A DNA stretch of 64,000 nucleotides from Rhodococcus sp. 4CII. GTDB lineage: Bacteria > Actinomycetota > Actinomycetes > Mycobacteriales > Mycobacteriaceae. This document shows positions 47,991 through 57,035 of this stretch, one piece after another. The position numbers and the translations under genes were made by a program. The notes beneath the pieces are model-generated. The model searched no databases. It saw nothing but the letters and a program-made list of their open reading frames with translations, and was not told the origin of the DNA. The first letter of the stretch is position 1. Each line of letters opens with the position of its first letter. The stretch spans positions 7,565,501-7,629,500 of the forward strand of contig NZ_JACCFE010000002.1 of assembly GCF_014256275.1 (NCBI RefSeq), read 5' to 3'.

Positions 47991-50698
47991 CGGATTTCCT
48001 CCAGTTCGTGAGCGGACCGCTGCCCGTCCTCGGGACCGGTGCCGCCGAGGTAGGCGGTCTGCACGACGCTCGACCGCCGCGCCTCACCGGCGGTACCGGC
48101 GAAGATCACCTGCCCGTGCTCGAGCACGTACACCGCATCGGAGATCCCGAGCGCGAGTGAGACGTCGTGCTCGACGAGGACCACACCCACTCCGCGCTCG
48201 TCGACTACGCGCCGGATCAACTCGCCGAGACGCGCCGACTCGTTGTTGTCGAGTCCCGCGGAGGGCTCGTCCAGCAACAGGATTCGCTGTCCACCGGCGA
48301 GGCAGCGGGCCACCTCGACGAGGCGTCGGGTGCCGGTCGGCAGGCTCGCGACGTGCCGGTCCGCGACCTCCTCGAGGCCGCAGGCGACGATCGCCTCCTC
48401 GGTGGCCGCGTCGATCGTCTCCCGGTCGCCCCGCGGCGACCACAGGTGACTGATCGGATTGAGCCCGACGGTCCGGCCCTCCGGTCCGACGGAGATGTTC
48501 TCCCGCACCGTCATCGACTCGAACAGCTCGGTGGTCTGGAAGGTGCGCCCGATTCCGGTGCGGGCCCGCCCCGACGGGGTGGTGCGACGGAGATCGCTGC
48601 CGTCGAGCCGGACCGCGCCCTCGGCGGTGGGGGCCAGGCCGGTCACCGCGTTGAAGACGGTGGACTTCCCGGCGCCGTTGGGGCCGATCAGTCCGGTGAC
48701 CCGACCGGTGGTGCAGGAGAGGTTCACGCCGTCGAGAGCGCGCACCCCGCCGAAGGTGACACCGACGTTCGTCAGCTCGAGGAGGCCGGTCCGGCCCCGA
48801 GCGGGGGGCGGCGTGGCTATCCGGGCGGGCGCGCTGGTCCGGGCTCCCGGTCGGCGGAATAGGCGGTCGGCGAGGGCCCTGGCCCGGGCAGGGATTCCGG
48901 CGGCCGGCAACAGGACCAGTGCGACGGCGCTGATGCCGAACAGCAGCTGCAGGTAGGTGCCCACCTGGTGGCTCGGGAAGTAGCTGGGGATGAGCGTGTA
49001 GGCGGCGGCCGCGAGTACCGCATTCCACGGGGTTGCCGGGCCGTTGAGCACGATGATGACGAACACCGTCAGCGAGACGATCGGTGCGTAGCTGTCCGCC
49101 GAGATCGTCTGTTGGGCAGAGGCTGCCAGCGCACCCCCCGCCGCGGCGAGGAAGGCCGAGATGCAGAAGATCAACAGCCGGGTCACCGAGGCGGGGATAC
49201 CGTTCGACTCCGCCGCCCGGGGCGACTGCTTGATGAAGGTCAGTAGCCGGCCGAGGCGGCCACGTTCGAACACAGCCACACCGAGGACCGCGATACTCAC
49301 GATCAACAGGACCAGGTAGTAGTAGCCGATGTCGGTGCTCAGGTCGAGTGGGCCGAGTTCCGGCCTGCGCACCGGCAGCCCTGAGGAAGCCGCACCGAAC
49401 ATGAAGTCCTGCGTGTAGAACATCTGCTGCAGAAAGATGCCGAAGCCGAAGGTCGCGATCGCCAGGTACAGCCCGCCGAGGCGGATCGCGGGGATCGCCA
49501 GGATTGCACCGATGGGCACCGCGACGACCCCCGCGAGGAGTAGCGCCAAGGGCCAGGACAATCCCGCGCGGGTGAGCAGGTGCGAGAAAGTCACCGCACC
49601 GAGCGCCATGAACGCGATGTGCGCGAGCGAGACCTGGCCGGAGGTGTGCACGAGCAATGACAGCGAGGCGAACACCAGGATCATTGCCAGCGCGACGGTC
49701 CAGTCGACGAGGTGGATTCCCGCGAAAGTCGGCACGGTCACCAGGAAGAGGACGAGGACGGCTCCGCCGGTCGACTGCAGCCGCCAAGGGGCACGCCAGG
49801 TCGAGCGCGGGTGGATCCGGACCGCGGTCTTGCCGGCGAGGAGCCTCTTCGGGTAGACGAGCAGCACCATGAACAGGATCGCGAAGGGTAGCGCGGCCGG
49901 CAGGGAGGCGAGGATCCCCTCGGTCAGCCAGGAGGTGGCCAGGGCGGCGCCGATGCCGACGATCAAGCCGCCGACGAAGGTGCCGGGCAGGTTGCTGAAG
50001 GTGCCGATGGCGGCGGCCGCATAGGAGGCGACCACGAGCAATGTCAGCTGCACCGGGTCGAGAGGCATGATGGGTGCGAGCAGCACCCCGGACAGCGAGG
50101 CCATCATCGTGCCGAGCACCCACGCCCAGCGTCGCACGCGGGTAGCGCTGCGGCCGACCAGTTCGAGAAGTTCAGGGTTCTGCACGACCGCGCGCATCGC
50201 CATGCCGGTCCGGGTCCAGCGCAACAGCGCCCACAGTGCCGCGGTCGCGAGGACGGCGACGGCGCAGGTGAGCACATCCTCGTACTGAACGAAGGTACCG
50301 GCGATCTCGACGCGGCCCTTCGGCAGGAAGGACGGGACGCGGCGCACCTGCTGGGCGCCGAAGATCAGCAGCGCACCCGCCTGAATGATCAGCATGATGC
50401 CGACGACTCCGGAGATCTGCAGCGGAAGCGGGGCGCCCTGCAGACGGCGAGCGAGCAGTTCGAGCAACAGGCCCACGGCGGGTCCGACGACGCCGACGGT
50501 GAGCACGGTCGCGAGCAGCCACGACAGGTCGAGTTGCACGTTGAGGACGTAGAACGCGTAGGCGGCGAGGGCGGCCAGGGCGCCGTGGCCAAGGTTGAAC
50601 ACTCCGGAGGTCTTGTAGGTCAGGACGAGGCCGACGGCCGCGAGGCCGTAGATCGATCCGGCGACGAGTCCGATGACGAGGAAGGAGAGCAGTTCCAT
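47987..50698 (-). CDS. LivH-LivM-LivG triple fusion: two permeases and an ATPase in one chain
   Basis: A 903-residue protein. Residues 1 to about 290 are a LivH-type permease (VLTYKTSGVFNLGHGALAAL). Residues about 310-610 are a LivM-type permease (SLLVHTSGQVSLAHIAFMAL). Residues about 639-903 are a LivG ATPase with Walker A GPNGAGKS (672-679), a divergent signature LPTGTRRLVEVAR and Walker B ILLLDEPSAGLD. No stop or frameshift separates the parts, and the linkers are Arg/Pro/Ala-rich. Such genes are normally separate, though livMG fusions occur. The ATG at 50698 follows AGGAGCC. It lies downstream of an acyl-CoA synthetase gene and upstream of livF. Confidence 0.9.
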   Translation of the reverse strand: MELLSFLVIGLVAGSIYGLAAVGLVLTYKTSGVFNLGHGALAALAAYAFYVLNVQLDLSWLLATVLTVGVVGPAVGLLLELLARRLQGAPLPLQISGVVGIMLIIQAGALLIFGAQQVRRVPSFLPKGRVEIAGTFVQYEDVLTCAVAVLATAALWALLRWTRTGMAMRAVVQNPELLELVGRSATRVRRWAWVLGTMMASLSGVLLAPIMPLDPVQLTLLVVASYAAAAIGTFSNLPGTFVGGLIVGIGAALATSWLTEGILASLPAALPFAILFMVLLVYPKRLLAGKTAVRIHPRSTWRAPWRLQSTGGAVLVLFLVTVPTFAGIHLVDWTVALAMILVFASLSLLVHTSGQVSLAHIAFMALGAVTFSHLLTRAGLSWPLALLLAGVVAVPIGAILAIPAIRLGGLYLAIATFGFGIFLQQMFYTQDFMFGAASSGLPVRRPELGPLDLSTDIGYYYLVLLIVSIAVLGVAVFERGRLGRLLTFIKQSPRAAESNGIPASVTRLLIFCISAFLAAAGGALAASAQQTISADSYAPIVSLTVFVIIVLNGPATPWNAVLAAAAYTLIPSYFPSHQVGTYLQLLFGISAVALVLLPAAGIPARARALADRLFRRPGARTSAPARIATPPPARGRTGLLELTNVGVTFGGVRALDGVNLSCTTGRVTGLIGPNGAGKSTVFNAVTGLAPTAEGAVRLDGSDLRRTTPSGRARTGIGRTFQTTELFESMTVRENISVGPEGRTVGLNPISHLWSPRGDRETIDAATEEAIVACGLEEVADRHVASLPTGTRRLVEVARCLAGGQRILLLDEPSAGLDNNESARLGELIRRVVDERGVGVVLVEHDVSLALGISDAVYVLEHGQVIFAGTAGEARRSSVVQTAYLGGTGPEDGQRSAHELEEIR

Positions 50699-50792
50699 TC
50701 GCGGGCTCCTGTGTGAGGGTGCGCGTCAGCGCGGCCGGGGTGACGGCCCCGGCCCGGGTCGTGGTGCTCGATGGTTGATGCGATGCGTGGGT

Positions 50793-52328
50793 TCAGGTCA
50801 CACTACGAGACATGTTTTGCCTGTATGGCTCTCGAAGCTCGCGCTTGAGGACCTTGCCGACCGCGCTGCGTGGCAGGGCATCGACGAAGGTGACCGCGAT
50901 CGGGCACTTGAACCGTGCCAGGTGGGCGCGGCAGTGGTCGAGGACGGACTGCTCGTCGACAGTGGCACCCGGAGCGGTGACGACGACCGCGACCGGACTC
51001 TCGCCCCACCTCTCGCTGGGGACACCGATGACGGCGACGTCCGCGATCTCGTCCATTGCGAAGAGGACTTCTTCGACCTCGCGGGGATAGATGTTCTCCC
51101 CGCCGGAGATGATCATGTCCTTGACGCGATCGGAGATGTACAGGTAGCCGTCCTCGTCCACATATCCCGCGTCGCCGGTGTGGAGCCACCCACCCGCGAG
51201 GGCCGCGCGACTGGCGTCCGCGAGGTTCCAGTAGCCGATCATCAACTGCGGACCGCGGACGACGATCTCGCCGACCTGACCTCGGGGCAGCTCCCGACCG
51301 TCCCGATCCACCACGCGAATCGCCGTGCCGAGTACCGGACGGCCGGCCGAGGCGAGGATCTCCGGCCTCGACTCGAGTGCCTTGTTGTGGTCTTCGGGCG
51401 TGAGAATCGTCGCCACGGCGCAGGACTCGGTCATGCCGTAGGCCTGGATGAACTCGGACCCGAAGACCTCGATCGCCCGCTCCAGAACAAACACGGCCAT
51501 CGGCGCCGAACCGTAGACCACCGTCTCGAGCGCGTCGAGGTCGAGGCGGGTGGCGAGCGGGTCGGCGATCATCGTCTGGATCATCGCGGGTGCGAGGGTC
51601 AGCAGTCGGATGCGCCGGTCGGCCATCCGGTGGCGCACCTTGGTCTGGTCGAAGTTGCGGACCACGTGGATCGAGCATCCGCCCGAGGTGTACGCGAGGA
51701 TCTGCAGCGCGGCCCCGGCGTGGAAGAGCGGCATCACGCACAGCGTGGCCTTGCGCGTCGAGTCGAGCGCCATCTGGATCTGGAGCGCATTCGTGCAGGC
51801 GGCGCGGTGGGTCACCATCGCGCCCTTCGGCTTTCCGGTGGTCCCGCTCGTGTACATCTGGTGGTACACGGCGTCGGGGGAGATGTCTCGGTCGACCTCG
51901 TCGTCGGGGAACGCGAGCGCCTCTCGGCTGAACCGGACAAGCGACGGTGCGTCGTCTCGGAGCACTGAGACCGCGAGGTCGGGGAGTACGGCGGTGAGGG
52001 GGTCCGCATACTCCTCGTGTACGACCGCGAGGCCGCAGCCGGCGTCCTCGACGATGTACTTCCACTCGGGCGGGGCCAACCGGAAGTTGAGGGGGACCGG
52101 GACCACCCCGGCGCGGGACGCACCGAAGTAGAGGGCGACCATCTCCAGGGAATTGCGGTCGAGCACCGCGAAGCGGTCACCCGGCTGCAGGGTCGCCGCC
52201 AGCCAGTTGCCGATCCGATGGGTCCACAGTCGCACCTGCTCCCAGGTCAGACTCCGGTCGTCGTCGCTGAGGTAGATCTCGTCGGGAGTGCGCTCGGCCC
52301 AGTGGTCGAGCAGTTCGTGAACTCGCAT
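50793..52328 (-). CDS. AMP-dependent acyl-CoA synthetase
   Basis: A 511-residue adenylate-forming enzyme with MYTSGTTGKPKGAMVTH, QAYGMTESCA, LHTGDAGYVDEDGYLYISDRVKDMI and the catalytic lysine region LPRSAVGKVLKRELR, so all key motifs are intact. The length fits medium-chain or aromatic acid:CoA ligases rather than long-chain FadD. The ATG at 52328 follows GAGAGGG, and the reading frame upstream overlaps the next gene and is discarded. It is 94 bp upstream of the Liv transporter fusion, so it probably activates the imported acid. Confidence 0.92.
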   Translation of the reverse strand: MRVHELLDHWAERTPDEIYLSDDDRSLTWEQVRLWTHRIGNWLAATLQPGDRFAVLDRNSLEMVALYFGASRAGVVPVPLNFRLAPPEWKYIVEDAGCGLAVVHEEYADPLTAVLPDLAVSVLRDDAPSLVRFSREALAFPDDEVDRDISPDAVYHQMYTSGTTGKPKGAMVTHRAACTNALQIQMALDSTRKATLCVMPLFHAGAALQILAYTSGGCSIHVVRNFDQTKVRHRMADRRIRLLTLAPAMIQTMIADPLATRLDLDALETVVYGSAPMAVFVLERAIEVFGSEFIQAYGMTESCAVATILTPEDHNKALESRPEILASAGRPVLGTAIRVVDRDGRELPRGQVGEIVVRGPQLMIGYWNLADASRAALAGGWLHTGDAGYVDEDGYLYISDRVKDMIISGGENIYPREVEEVLFAMDEIADVAVIGVPSERWGESPVAVVVTAPGATVDEQSVLDHCRAHLARFKCPIAVTFVDALPRSAVGKVLKRELREPYRQNMSRSVT

Positions 52329-52344
52329 CGCCGCCCTCTCGTCG

Positions 52345-52749
52345 TCAGTCGGAAAGCCCCGCGCGCAGCGCGGTGGAAATCTGTTCCTGCACATCGGCAT
52401 CGGTGAAATCTGCGACCGCGTCGACGACGTCGGCAGGGTCGCCGCCCGCGTAGAGGTCGCGCAGCAGGGCCGCGACCTTGCGGCGCCGTTCGCGCAGCCG
52501 GTCGACGCCCTCGGGGTCCGGACGGTCCCGAAGGCCCAGCCGGGCGGCGAGTTCGTCGGTGCGCGCGCAGGTTTCCGCGAGCCGCGGTCCGTCCCACGCG
52601 ATGCGTTCGACCAGGTTGTCGAGCTGCTCGACGACCGCGGCGAGTTCGAGGCGTGCGGCGTCCTCGGTGACACCTGGCGCCACCCGCTGCACGAGGGTCT
52701 CCCGGATCGTGGTCGTCAGTTGGGTCAGGTCGGTCGAGTAGACGGTCAT
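52345..52749 (-). CDS. Small helical protein of unknown function
   Basis: A 134-residue, highly charged, mainly alpha-helical protein (TVYSTDLTQLTTTIRETLV at the start, DRLRERRRKVAALLRDLYAG in the middle). No signal peptide or membrane helix. It begins 95 bp from the start of the inserted TnpB gene (opposite strand) and ends 16 bp before the acyl-CoA synthetase start, so it belongs to the minus-strand operon. Small proteins of this kind often accompany APH-like phosphotransferases and acyl-CoA genes in actinobacteria, but I cannot name a family. Confidence 0.65.
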   Translation of the reverse strand: MTVYSTDLTQLTTTIRETLVQRVAPGVTEDAARLELAAVVEQLDNLVERIAWDGPRLAETCARTDELAARLGLRDRPDPEGVDRLRERRRKVAALLRDLYAGGDPADVVDAVADFTDADVQEQISTALRAGLSD

Positions 52750-52844
52750 CGGATGTCTGGCGCGGATACTCCCTCGTTCACGGGGAGAGAAGCGCCAGCC
52801 TCCCTTCTGTCGGTGGGGTCGGTTACGTTGCAGGGCGTGGGGAA

Positions 52845-53984
52845 GTGGTGCGGTACACGTTCCGGTTGCGGCCCGGTGCTCAGGCGGAGCGTGCGCTGAC
52901 CGAGGAGTGGCATCGGTGCCGATTCCTGTGGAACGAGGCCGTCCACCAACAGAAGTCGGGGGCTCGGCCGACGTTCGGGAAGTTGTCGAAACTCCTGACC
53001 GATGCTCGTGCGCGTAACGCGTGGCTGAGAGAGGGGTCGCAGGTCGCGCAGCAGCAGACATTGCGCACGTACCGGCGGGCGCTCGATCAGTCGTGCACGG
53101 TGAAGGGTCGTGGACGCCCTAAGTTCAAGCCCCGCGGGACGAGCTTGCCGAGTGTGGAGTTCACCTGCCGCGGGTTCCGAATCCGTGACGGCCGGTTGGT
53201 GCTGCCGAAGGGCATCAGTGTTCCGGTGGTATGGTCGCGGGAGTTGCCGTCGGAACCGTCGAGTGTCCGGATCACCCGGGATTCGCTGGGGCATTGGTAC
53301 GCGTCGTTCGTCGTCCGCCGCGAGGTCACACCCGTCCCGGATGCGACGGGCGGCGTGCCATCTTCCGCCGCGCCTTCGCCAACTCAGCCGCGCACCGCTT
53401 CCGATGCCCCAGAAACGGCAGATCGAACTCACCATTCGTGGTGGTCGCCGTGCAGGACACCGCAGTCGAAGGGGTACGAGCGGGCGAAACGGCAGGCAGC
53501 GAAGCTGCACACGAAAGCGGCCCGGCAAACGAAACACGACTCGCGGGTGTGGGCGAAGCAAGTTGTCGACAGCCACGAGCTGATCGCGGTGGAGGACTTC
53601 ACGCCGAAGTTCCTCGCCAGGTCGACGATGGCGCGTAAGGCCGCCGATTCTGCGATCGGCGCGGCGAAGCGAGAGTTGATCGAGCGTGGTGTGCGGGCCG
53701 GCCGGAGGGTGGTGTTGGTGCGGCCCGCGTACACGACGATGACGTGTTCGAGGTGTTGCGCGAGAGCCAAGCAGCGCCTCGAACTCGATGAGCGAGTCTT
53801 CCGATGCACGACCTGCGGCTATACCGCCGGTCGGGATCGGAACGCTGCCGGGGTGATCCTGGCTGTGGCAGAGCGCGGCCACACATGTGTTGACGATGTC
53901 AGACAATCTGGTCACCTCCCTCGGGGATGGTTGGGTTGCGGTCCGAGCGTGAAATCTCCGGCCTTCAGGCAGGAGAAGCGTTAA
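52845..53984 (+). pseudogene. TnpB (IS605 OrfB) with internal inversion and missing RuvC-I motif
   Basis: A 379-codon open frame. The N-terminal TnpB domain (VRYTFRLRPGAQAERAL, RCRFLWNEAVHQQ) is normal. RuvC-II E (ELIAVEDFTP), the zinc ribbon (CSRCCARAKQ ... CTTCG) and RuvC-III D (GRDRNAAGV) are intact. Between VPDAT and TPQSKGYERAK the translated sequence is nonsense for this family. The opposite strand of that stretch encodes the expected TnpB segment TATTTNGEFDLPFLGHRKRC, so it has been inverted. The RuvC-I aspartate region (GxDxG) is absent in either orientation. TnpB is an RNA-guided nuclease; this copy should be catalytically dead. Start GTG 52845. Confidence 0.82.
53349..53452 (-). other. 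Inverted internal segment of tnpB
   Basis: The reverse complement of roughly 53349-53452 translates to TATTTNGEFDLP, LGHRKRCAAELAKARRKMAR and flanking residues, the region that normally follows RuvC-I in TnpB. Exact breakpoints cannot be fixed by eye. The inversion keeps the plus-strand frame open. Confidence 0.75.
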
Positions 53985-53985
53985 G

Positions 53986-55074
53986 TCAGAGTCCCCATTC
54001 GCCGTCGCGCAGCATCTTCCCCAGCCAGCCCACGCTGAAGTAGACGCTGTGCGCCATGTTCGAGTACCGCAGTTCGTCGCGGTCGCCGCGCTTGTAGATG
54101 TCGACTGCCTGGAGGCAGCCCACCGCGGTCTTGACCAGCGACTGCACCGACCACCAGGTGAGGGCTTCGGTGCTCGGGCGCCACCCGGCCGCCGTCTCGT
54201 ACACGTCGAGGAACGGCTCGAGTTCGAGCAGCTTGCACAGCAATGGCGAACGGCCGCGCGAGGTGCGTTGCGCGAACCAGGCGATGTCGGCGGTCGGGTC
54301 GGAGAAGTGCGCGGTCTCCCAGTCGAGGACACCGGAGATCGCACCGTCCTGTACGACCAGGTTGCCGATCCGGAAATCGTTGTGGACCAGAGCGACCCGG
54401 CCGGACACCCAATCGCTGCGGTGGTCGAGCCACGCGCAGGCCAGGTCGAGGATCGGGATCGGGATGTCGACGGCCTCGTGGTACACGCGCGACCAGGCGT
54501 CGTTCTCGATCCGTCCGGTGTCGGATCCGTCCGGGACCGGCCCGAGCACGTCCAGGCCCAGCGCGGCCGGGGTGGCAGTGTGCAGGCGTGCCATCGACCG
54601 CGCGACCTCGCGTCCGAGACGGGCTCGTGTAGCGAGGTCCGGGATCAGGCGCGACACGGTGTTCGGCATCGGAATGATGCCCGGCACCTTCTCCATCACG
54701 AAGTACCCGCGCTCGCCGGCGGTCTCGCTGCGGTGCGTGACGACGGCGGGCACCCGCATCCCGATGCGGGCGGCGGTGGTGAGCAGCGCGACCTCGCGGT
54801 CGACGTCGTAGTCGCCGGTGATCCCGCTGACGGGTTGCCGTTTGACCGCGTAGGTCGCGGTGGTCGGCGCCGTGCCGTTGGTCCACCGCGCGGTGACCAG
54901 ATAGGTCTCCCACGAGTTGCCCTCGCCGCGCCGGTCGATGTCGGTCAGGCGGAGCGAGCCGCCCGCCGACAGCACAGTGTCGAGGGACGCGGTCAACTCG
55001 TCGAAGAAGCCGTCGTGCACGGGTGTGCTGGTGGTGGTGTCTGTCTCGGCCACGGATGTCACTTCGAGCCTCAC
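53986..55074 (-). CDS. Phosphotransferase-family (APH/ACAD10-like) kinase
   Basis: A 362-residue aminoglycoside-phosphotransferase-like protein. It has YAVKRQP with the ATP lysine, FVMEKVPGIIP in the hinge, the catalytic loop LVHNDFRIGNLVV (HND in place of HGD) and the metal site GVLDWETA. This variant is typical of the ACAD10/APH group found beside acyl-CoA dehydrogenases, where phosphorylation of a hydroxyacyl-CoA before dehydration has been proposed. The GTG at 55074 lies 12 bp from the SDR stop; other GTGs are possible. The gene is complete and stops 2 bp from the TnpB stop. The operon continues beyond the insertion. Confidence 0.88.
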   Translation of the reverse strand: MRLEVTSVAETDTTTSTPVHDGFFDELTASLDTVLSAGGSLRLTDIDRRGEGNSWETYLVTARWTNGTAPTTATYAVKRQPVSGITGDYDVDREVALLTTAARIGMRVPAVVTHRSETAGERGYFVMEKVPGIIPMPNTVSRLIPDLATRARLGREVARSMARLHTATPAALGLDVLGPVPDGSDTGRIENDAWSRVYHEAVDIPIPILDLACAWLDHRSDWVSGRVALVHNDFRIGNLVVQDGAISGVLDWETAHFSDPTADIAWFAQRTSRGRSPLLCKLLELEPFLDVYETAAGWRPSTEALTWWSVQSLVKTAVGCLQAVDIYKRGDRDELRYSNMAHSVYFSVGWLGKMLRDGEWGL

Positions 55075-55086
55075 TCGGGTCGGTTC

Positions 55087-55893
55087 TCAGAAGATGGTCG
55101 GGTTGGGGCCGCCGCCGTCGACGACCAGGAGTTGTCCGGTGACGTACCCGGAATCCGGGGAGACCAGGAACGCCACCGTGCCGGAGACGTCCTCGGGCCG
55201 GCACACCCGCCCGAACGGCGACCCGGTGTCGAGGTCCTCGATGTCGGCGCCCTTCGCCGCCGACACCAGCCGCTTGCCCATCTCGGTGGCGATCAGCCCG
55301 GGCGCGACGATGTTCGCGTGGATGCCGTATCGGCGCTCCTCCCGGGCGATCGTGCGCACGCATGTCTCCATGGCGGCCTTGGCCATTGTGTACGGTGCCG
55401 AGTTCGGAGGTGCCGACAATGTCGTGTTCGACGAGATCATCACGATGTCAGCGCGGCCGACCTCCCCGGACGCGGCCTTGCGCATGTCCGGCAGCACCTG
55501 CTGGATCAGCCCGATCGGACCGAAGGCGTGCACCTGCATGAGTTGCAGGTAGTCCGCCCGCGGTGTCGAGGCGACGTCCTGGCCCTTGCTGGCGGAGCCG
55601 GCATTGCTGACGATCAGGTCGACCGGTCCGAGCTCGGAGCGGACCGCCGTGACCATGTCCGCGACGGCGGACTCGTCGTCGATCGACGCCTGATAGGCCC
55701 TCGCGCGGCCTCCCTCGGACACGATCCGGTCGACGACCTCATCCGCGGATGCCCCGTCGCGGCGGTAGTTCACTGCGACCGCGGCGCCGTCCCGTGCCAG
55801 CCGCAGCGCCACTGCCCGACCGACACCGCGCGAACCGCCGGTGACGAGCGCGGTGCGTCCTGCAAGCGGTGCCTTTTCCGTCGGGATGCTCAC
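55087..55893 (-). CDS. Short-chain dehydrogenase/reductase
   Basis: A 268-residue SDR with TGGSRGVG, an NYRRDG segment suggesting NADP(H) preference, SNAG, catalytic S in ISSNTTLS and YTMAK. The C-terminus is LVVDGGGPNPTIF. The GTG at 55893 overlaps the acyl-CoA dehydrogenase stop (GTGA), indicating coupling; sequence farther upstream overlaps that gene. It probably reduces or oxidises a keto/hydroxyacyl intermediate of this operon. Confidence 0.9.
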   Translation of the reverse strand: MSIPTEKAPLAGRTALVTGGSRGVGRAVALRLARDGAAVAVNYRRDGASADEVVDRIVSEGGRARAYQASIDDESAVADMVTAVRSELGPVDLIVSNAGSASKGQDVASTPRADYLQLMQVHAFGPIGLIQQVLPDMRKAASGEVGRADIVMISSNTTLSAPPNSAPYTMAKAAMETCVRTIAREERRYGIHANIVAPGLIATEMGKRLVSAAKGADIEDLDTGSPFGRVCRPEDVSGTVAFLVSPDSGYVTGQLLVVDGGGPNPTIF

Positions 55894-57032
55894 TGCGCCA
55901 CCACCGCTCGGCCGACCAGATCCTTCATCACTTCGTTCGCTCCTCCGTAGATGCGCTGGATGCGCGCGTCGCGCCAGATCCGCGCGATCGGGTACTCCTC
56001 CATGTAGCCGTAGCCGCCGAACAACTGCAGGCACCGGTCCACGACGTCCCACTGCAACTCGGTCGCCTTGTACTTCGCGCCCGCAGCCTCGGCGGCGGTC
56101 AGCTCACCGCGGTCGACCGCGGTGACGCACCCGTCGACGTAGTGCTGGAGCACCTGAATGTCGGTGTGCATTTCGGCGATCGCCATCCGCACCGACTGCA
56201 GGTCTGCGAGCGGGCCGCCGAACGCGACACGGGATCGGACGTGGTCGAGTGCGAGTTCCAACGCGTGCACCGCGGAGGCCACGCCGGAGACCGCGATCGA
56301 CAGCCTCTCGCGCGGGAGATTCGCGATGGCCGAACGGAATCCGCGGCCCGGTTCGCCGAGGACGTTGGACGCAGGGACACGGCAGTCGGTGAACACGAGT
56401 TCGGCGGTGTCCTGGGCCTTGCGGCCGATCTTGTGCATCGGGCGGCCGCGTTCGAACCCGGGTGTCCCGTTCTCGACCAGCACAAGCGAAGTGCCACGGC
56501 CGTCACGTTCGCCGGTGCGCACCAGCACGATCGCCAGATCACAGGTGGCCCCGCTGGTGATGAACGTTTTGGTGCCGTTGATCACCAGGTTGTCGCCGTC
56601 GCGCACTGCGGAGGTGCGGATCGACGCGAGATCGGAGCCGGCGCCCGGCTCGGTCATGCCCAGGGCAGTGACGCACTCGCCGCGGGTGAACTTCGGCAGC
56701 CAGCGCTTCTTCTGATCGTCGGTGGCGAGGTCGCGTAGGTACGGCACGATGATGTCGTTCTGCATGCTGAAGGTGTCCCCGGCCATGCCCGAGCGCACGA
56801 CCTCTTCGGTCATCACGGCGTTGTAGCGAAAGTCCGAGATGCCCAGTCCGCCATACTCGGTCTCGAATTCGAAACCGAGGAATCCGGATTCGGCCGCCGT
56901 GGTGATGAAGTCCCGGTCGACCGTGCCGGCCTGCTCCCACTTCTCGACGTTCGGCACCGCTTCCCGGTCGAGTAGCGACCGGAACGCCGATCGGAACGCC
57001 TCGTGCTCGGCGGTGTACAGGGTGCGACGCAC
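55890..57032 (-). CDS. fadE: Acyl-CoA dehydrogenase (FadE)
   Basis: A 380-residue FAD-dependent acyl-CoA dehydrogenase with ALGMTEPGAGSDLASIRT, NGTKTFITSG and QLFGGYGYMEEYPIARIWRD, all classical motifs. The usual C-terminal glutamate site (YEG) reads IYGGANEV, so the catalytic base must be elsewhere, as in the isovaleryl/long-chain subgroup, where it sits on an earlier helix near ALELALDHVR. The GTG at 57032 is 3 bp from the fadB stop. It is the only acyl-CoA dehydrogenase gene in the window and performs the first oxidation step for this operon. Confidence 0.92.
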   Translation of the reverse strand: MRRTLYTAEHEAFRSAFRSLLDREAVPNVEKWEQAGTVDRDFITTAAESGFLGFEFETEYGGLGISDFRYNAVMTEEVVRSGMAGDTFSMQNDIIVPYLRDLATDDQKKRWLPKFTRGECVTALGMTEPGAGSDLASIRTSAVRDGDNLVINGTKTFITSGATCDLAIVLVRTGERDGRGTSLVLVENGTPGFERGRPMHKIGRKAQDTAELVFTDCRVPASNVLGEPGRGFRSAIANLPRERLSIAVSGVASAVHALELALDHVRSRVAFGGPLADLQSVRMAIAEMHTDIQVLQHYVDGCVTAVDRGELTAAEAAGAKYKATELQWDVVDRCLQLFGGYGYMEEYPIARIWRDARIQRIYGGANEVMKDLVGRAVVAQ

Positions 57033-57035
57033 GGC

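Larger units (their letters stand above)
52760..53985 (+). mobile_element. IS200/IS605-type element carrying only tnpB
   Basis: A TnpB gene with no TnpA, inserted on the plus strand between two minus-strand operon genes. Exact ends are uncertain. A hairpin-like CTCCC/GGGGAG sequence near 52770-52790 and a CTCC/GGAG hairpin near 53956-53976 may be subterminal structures. The tnpB stop lies 2 bp from the stop codon of the convergent phosphotransferase gene. Confidence 0.6.
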
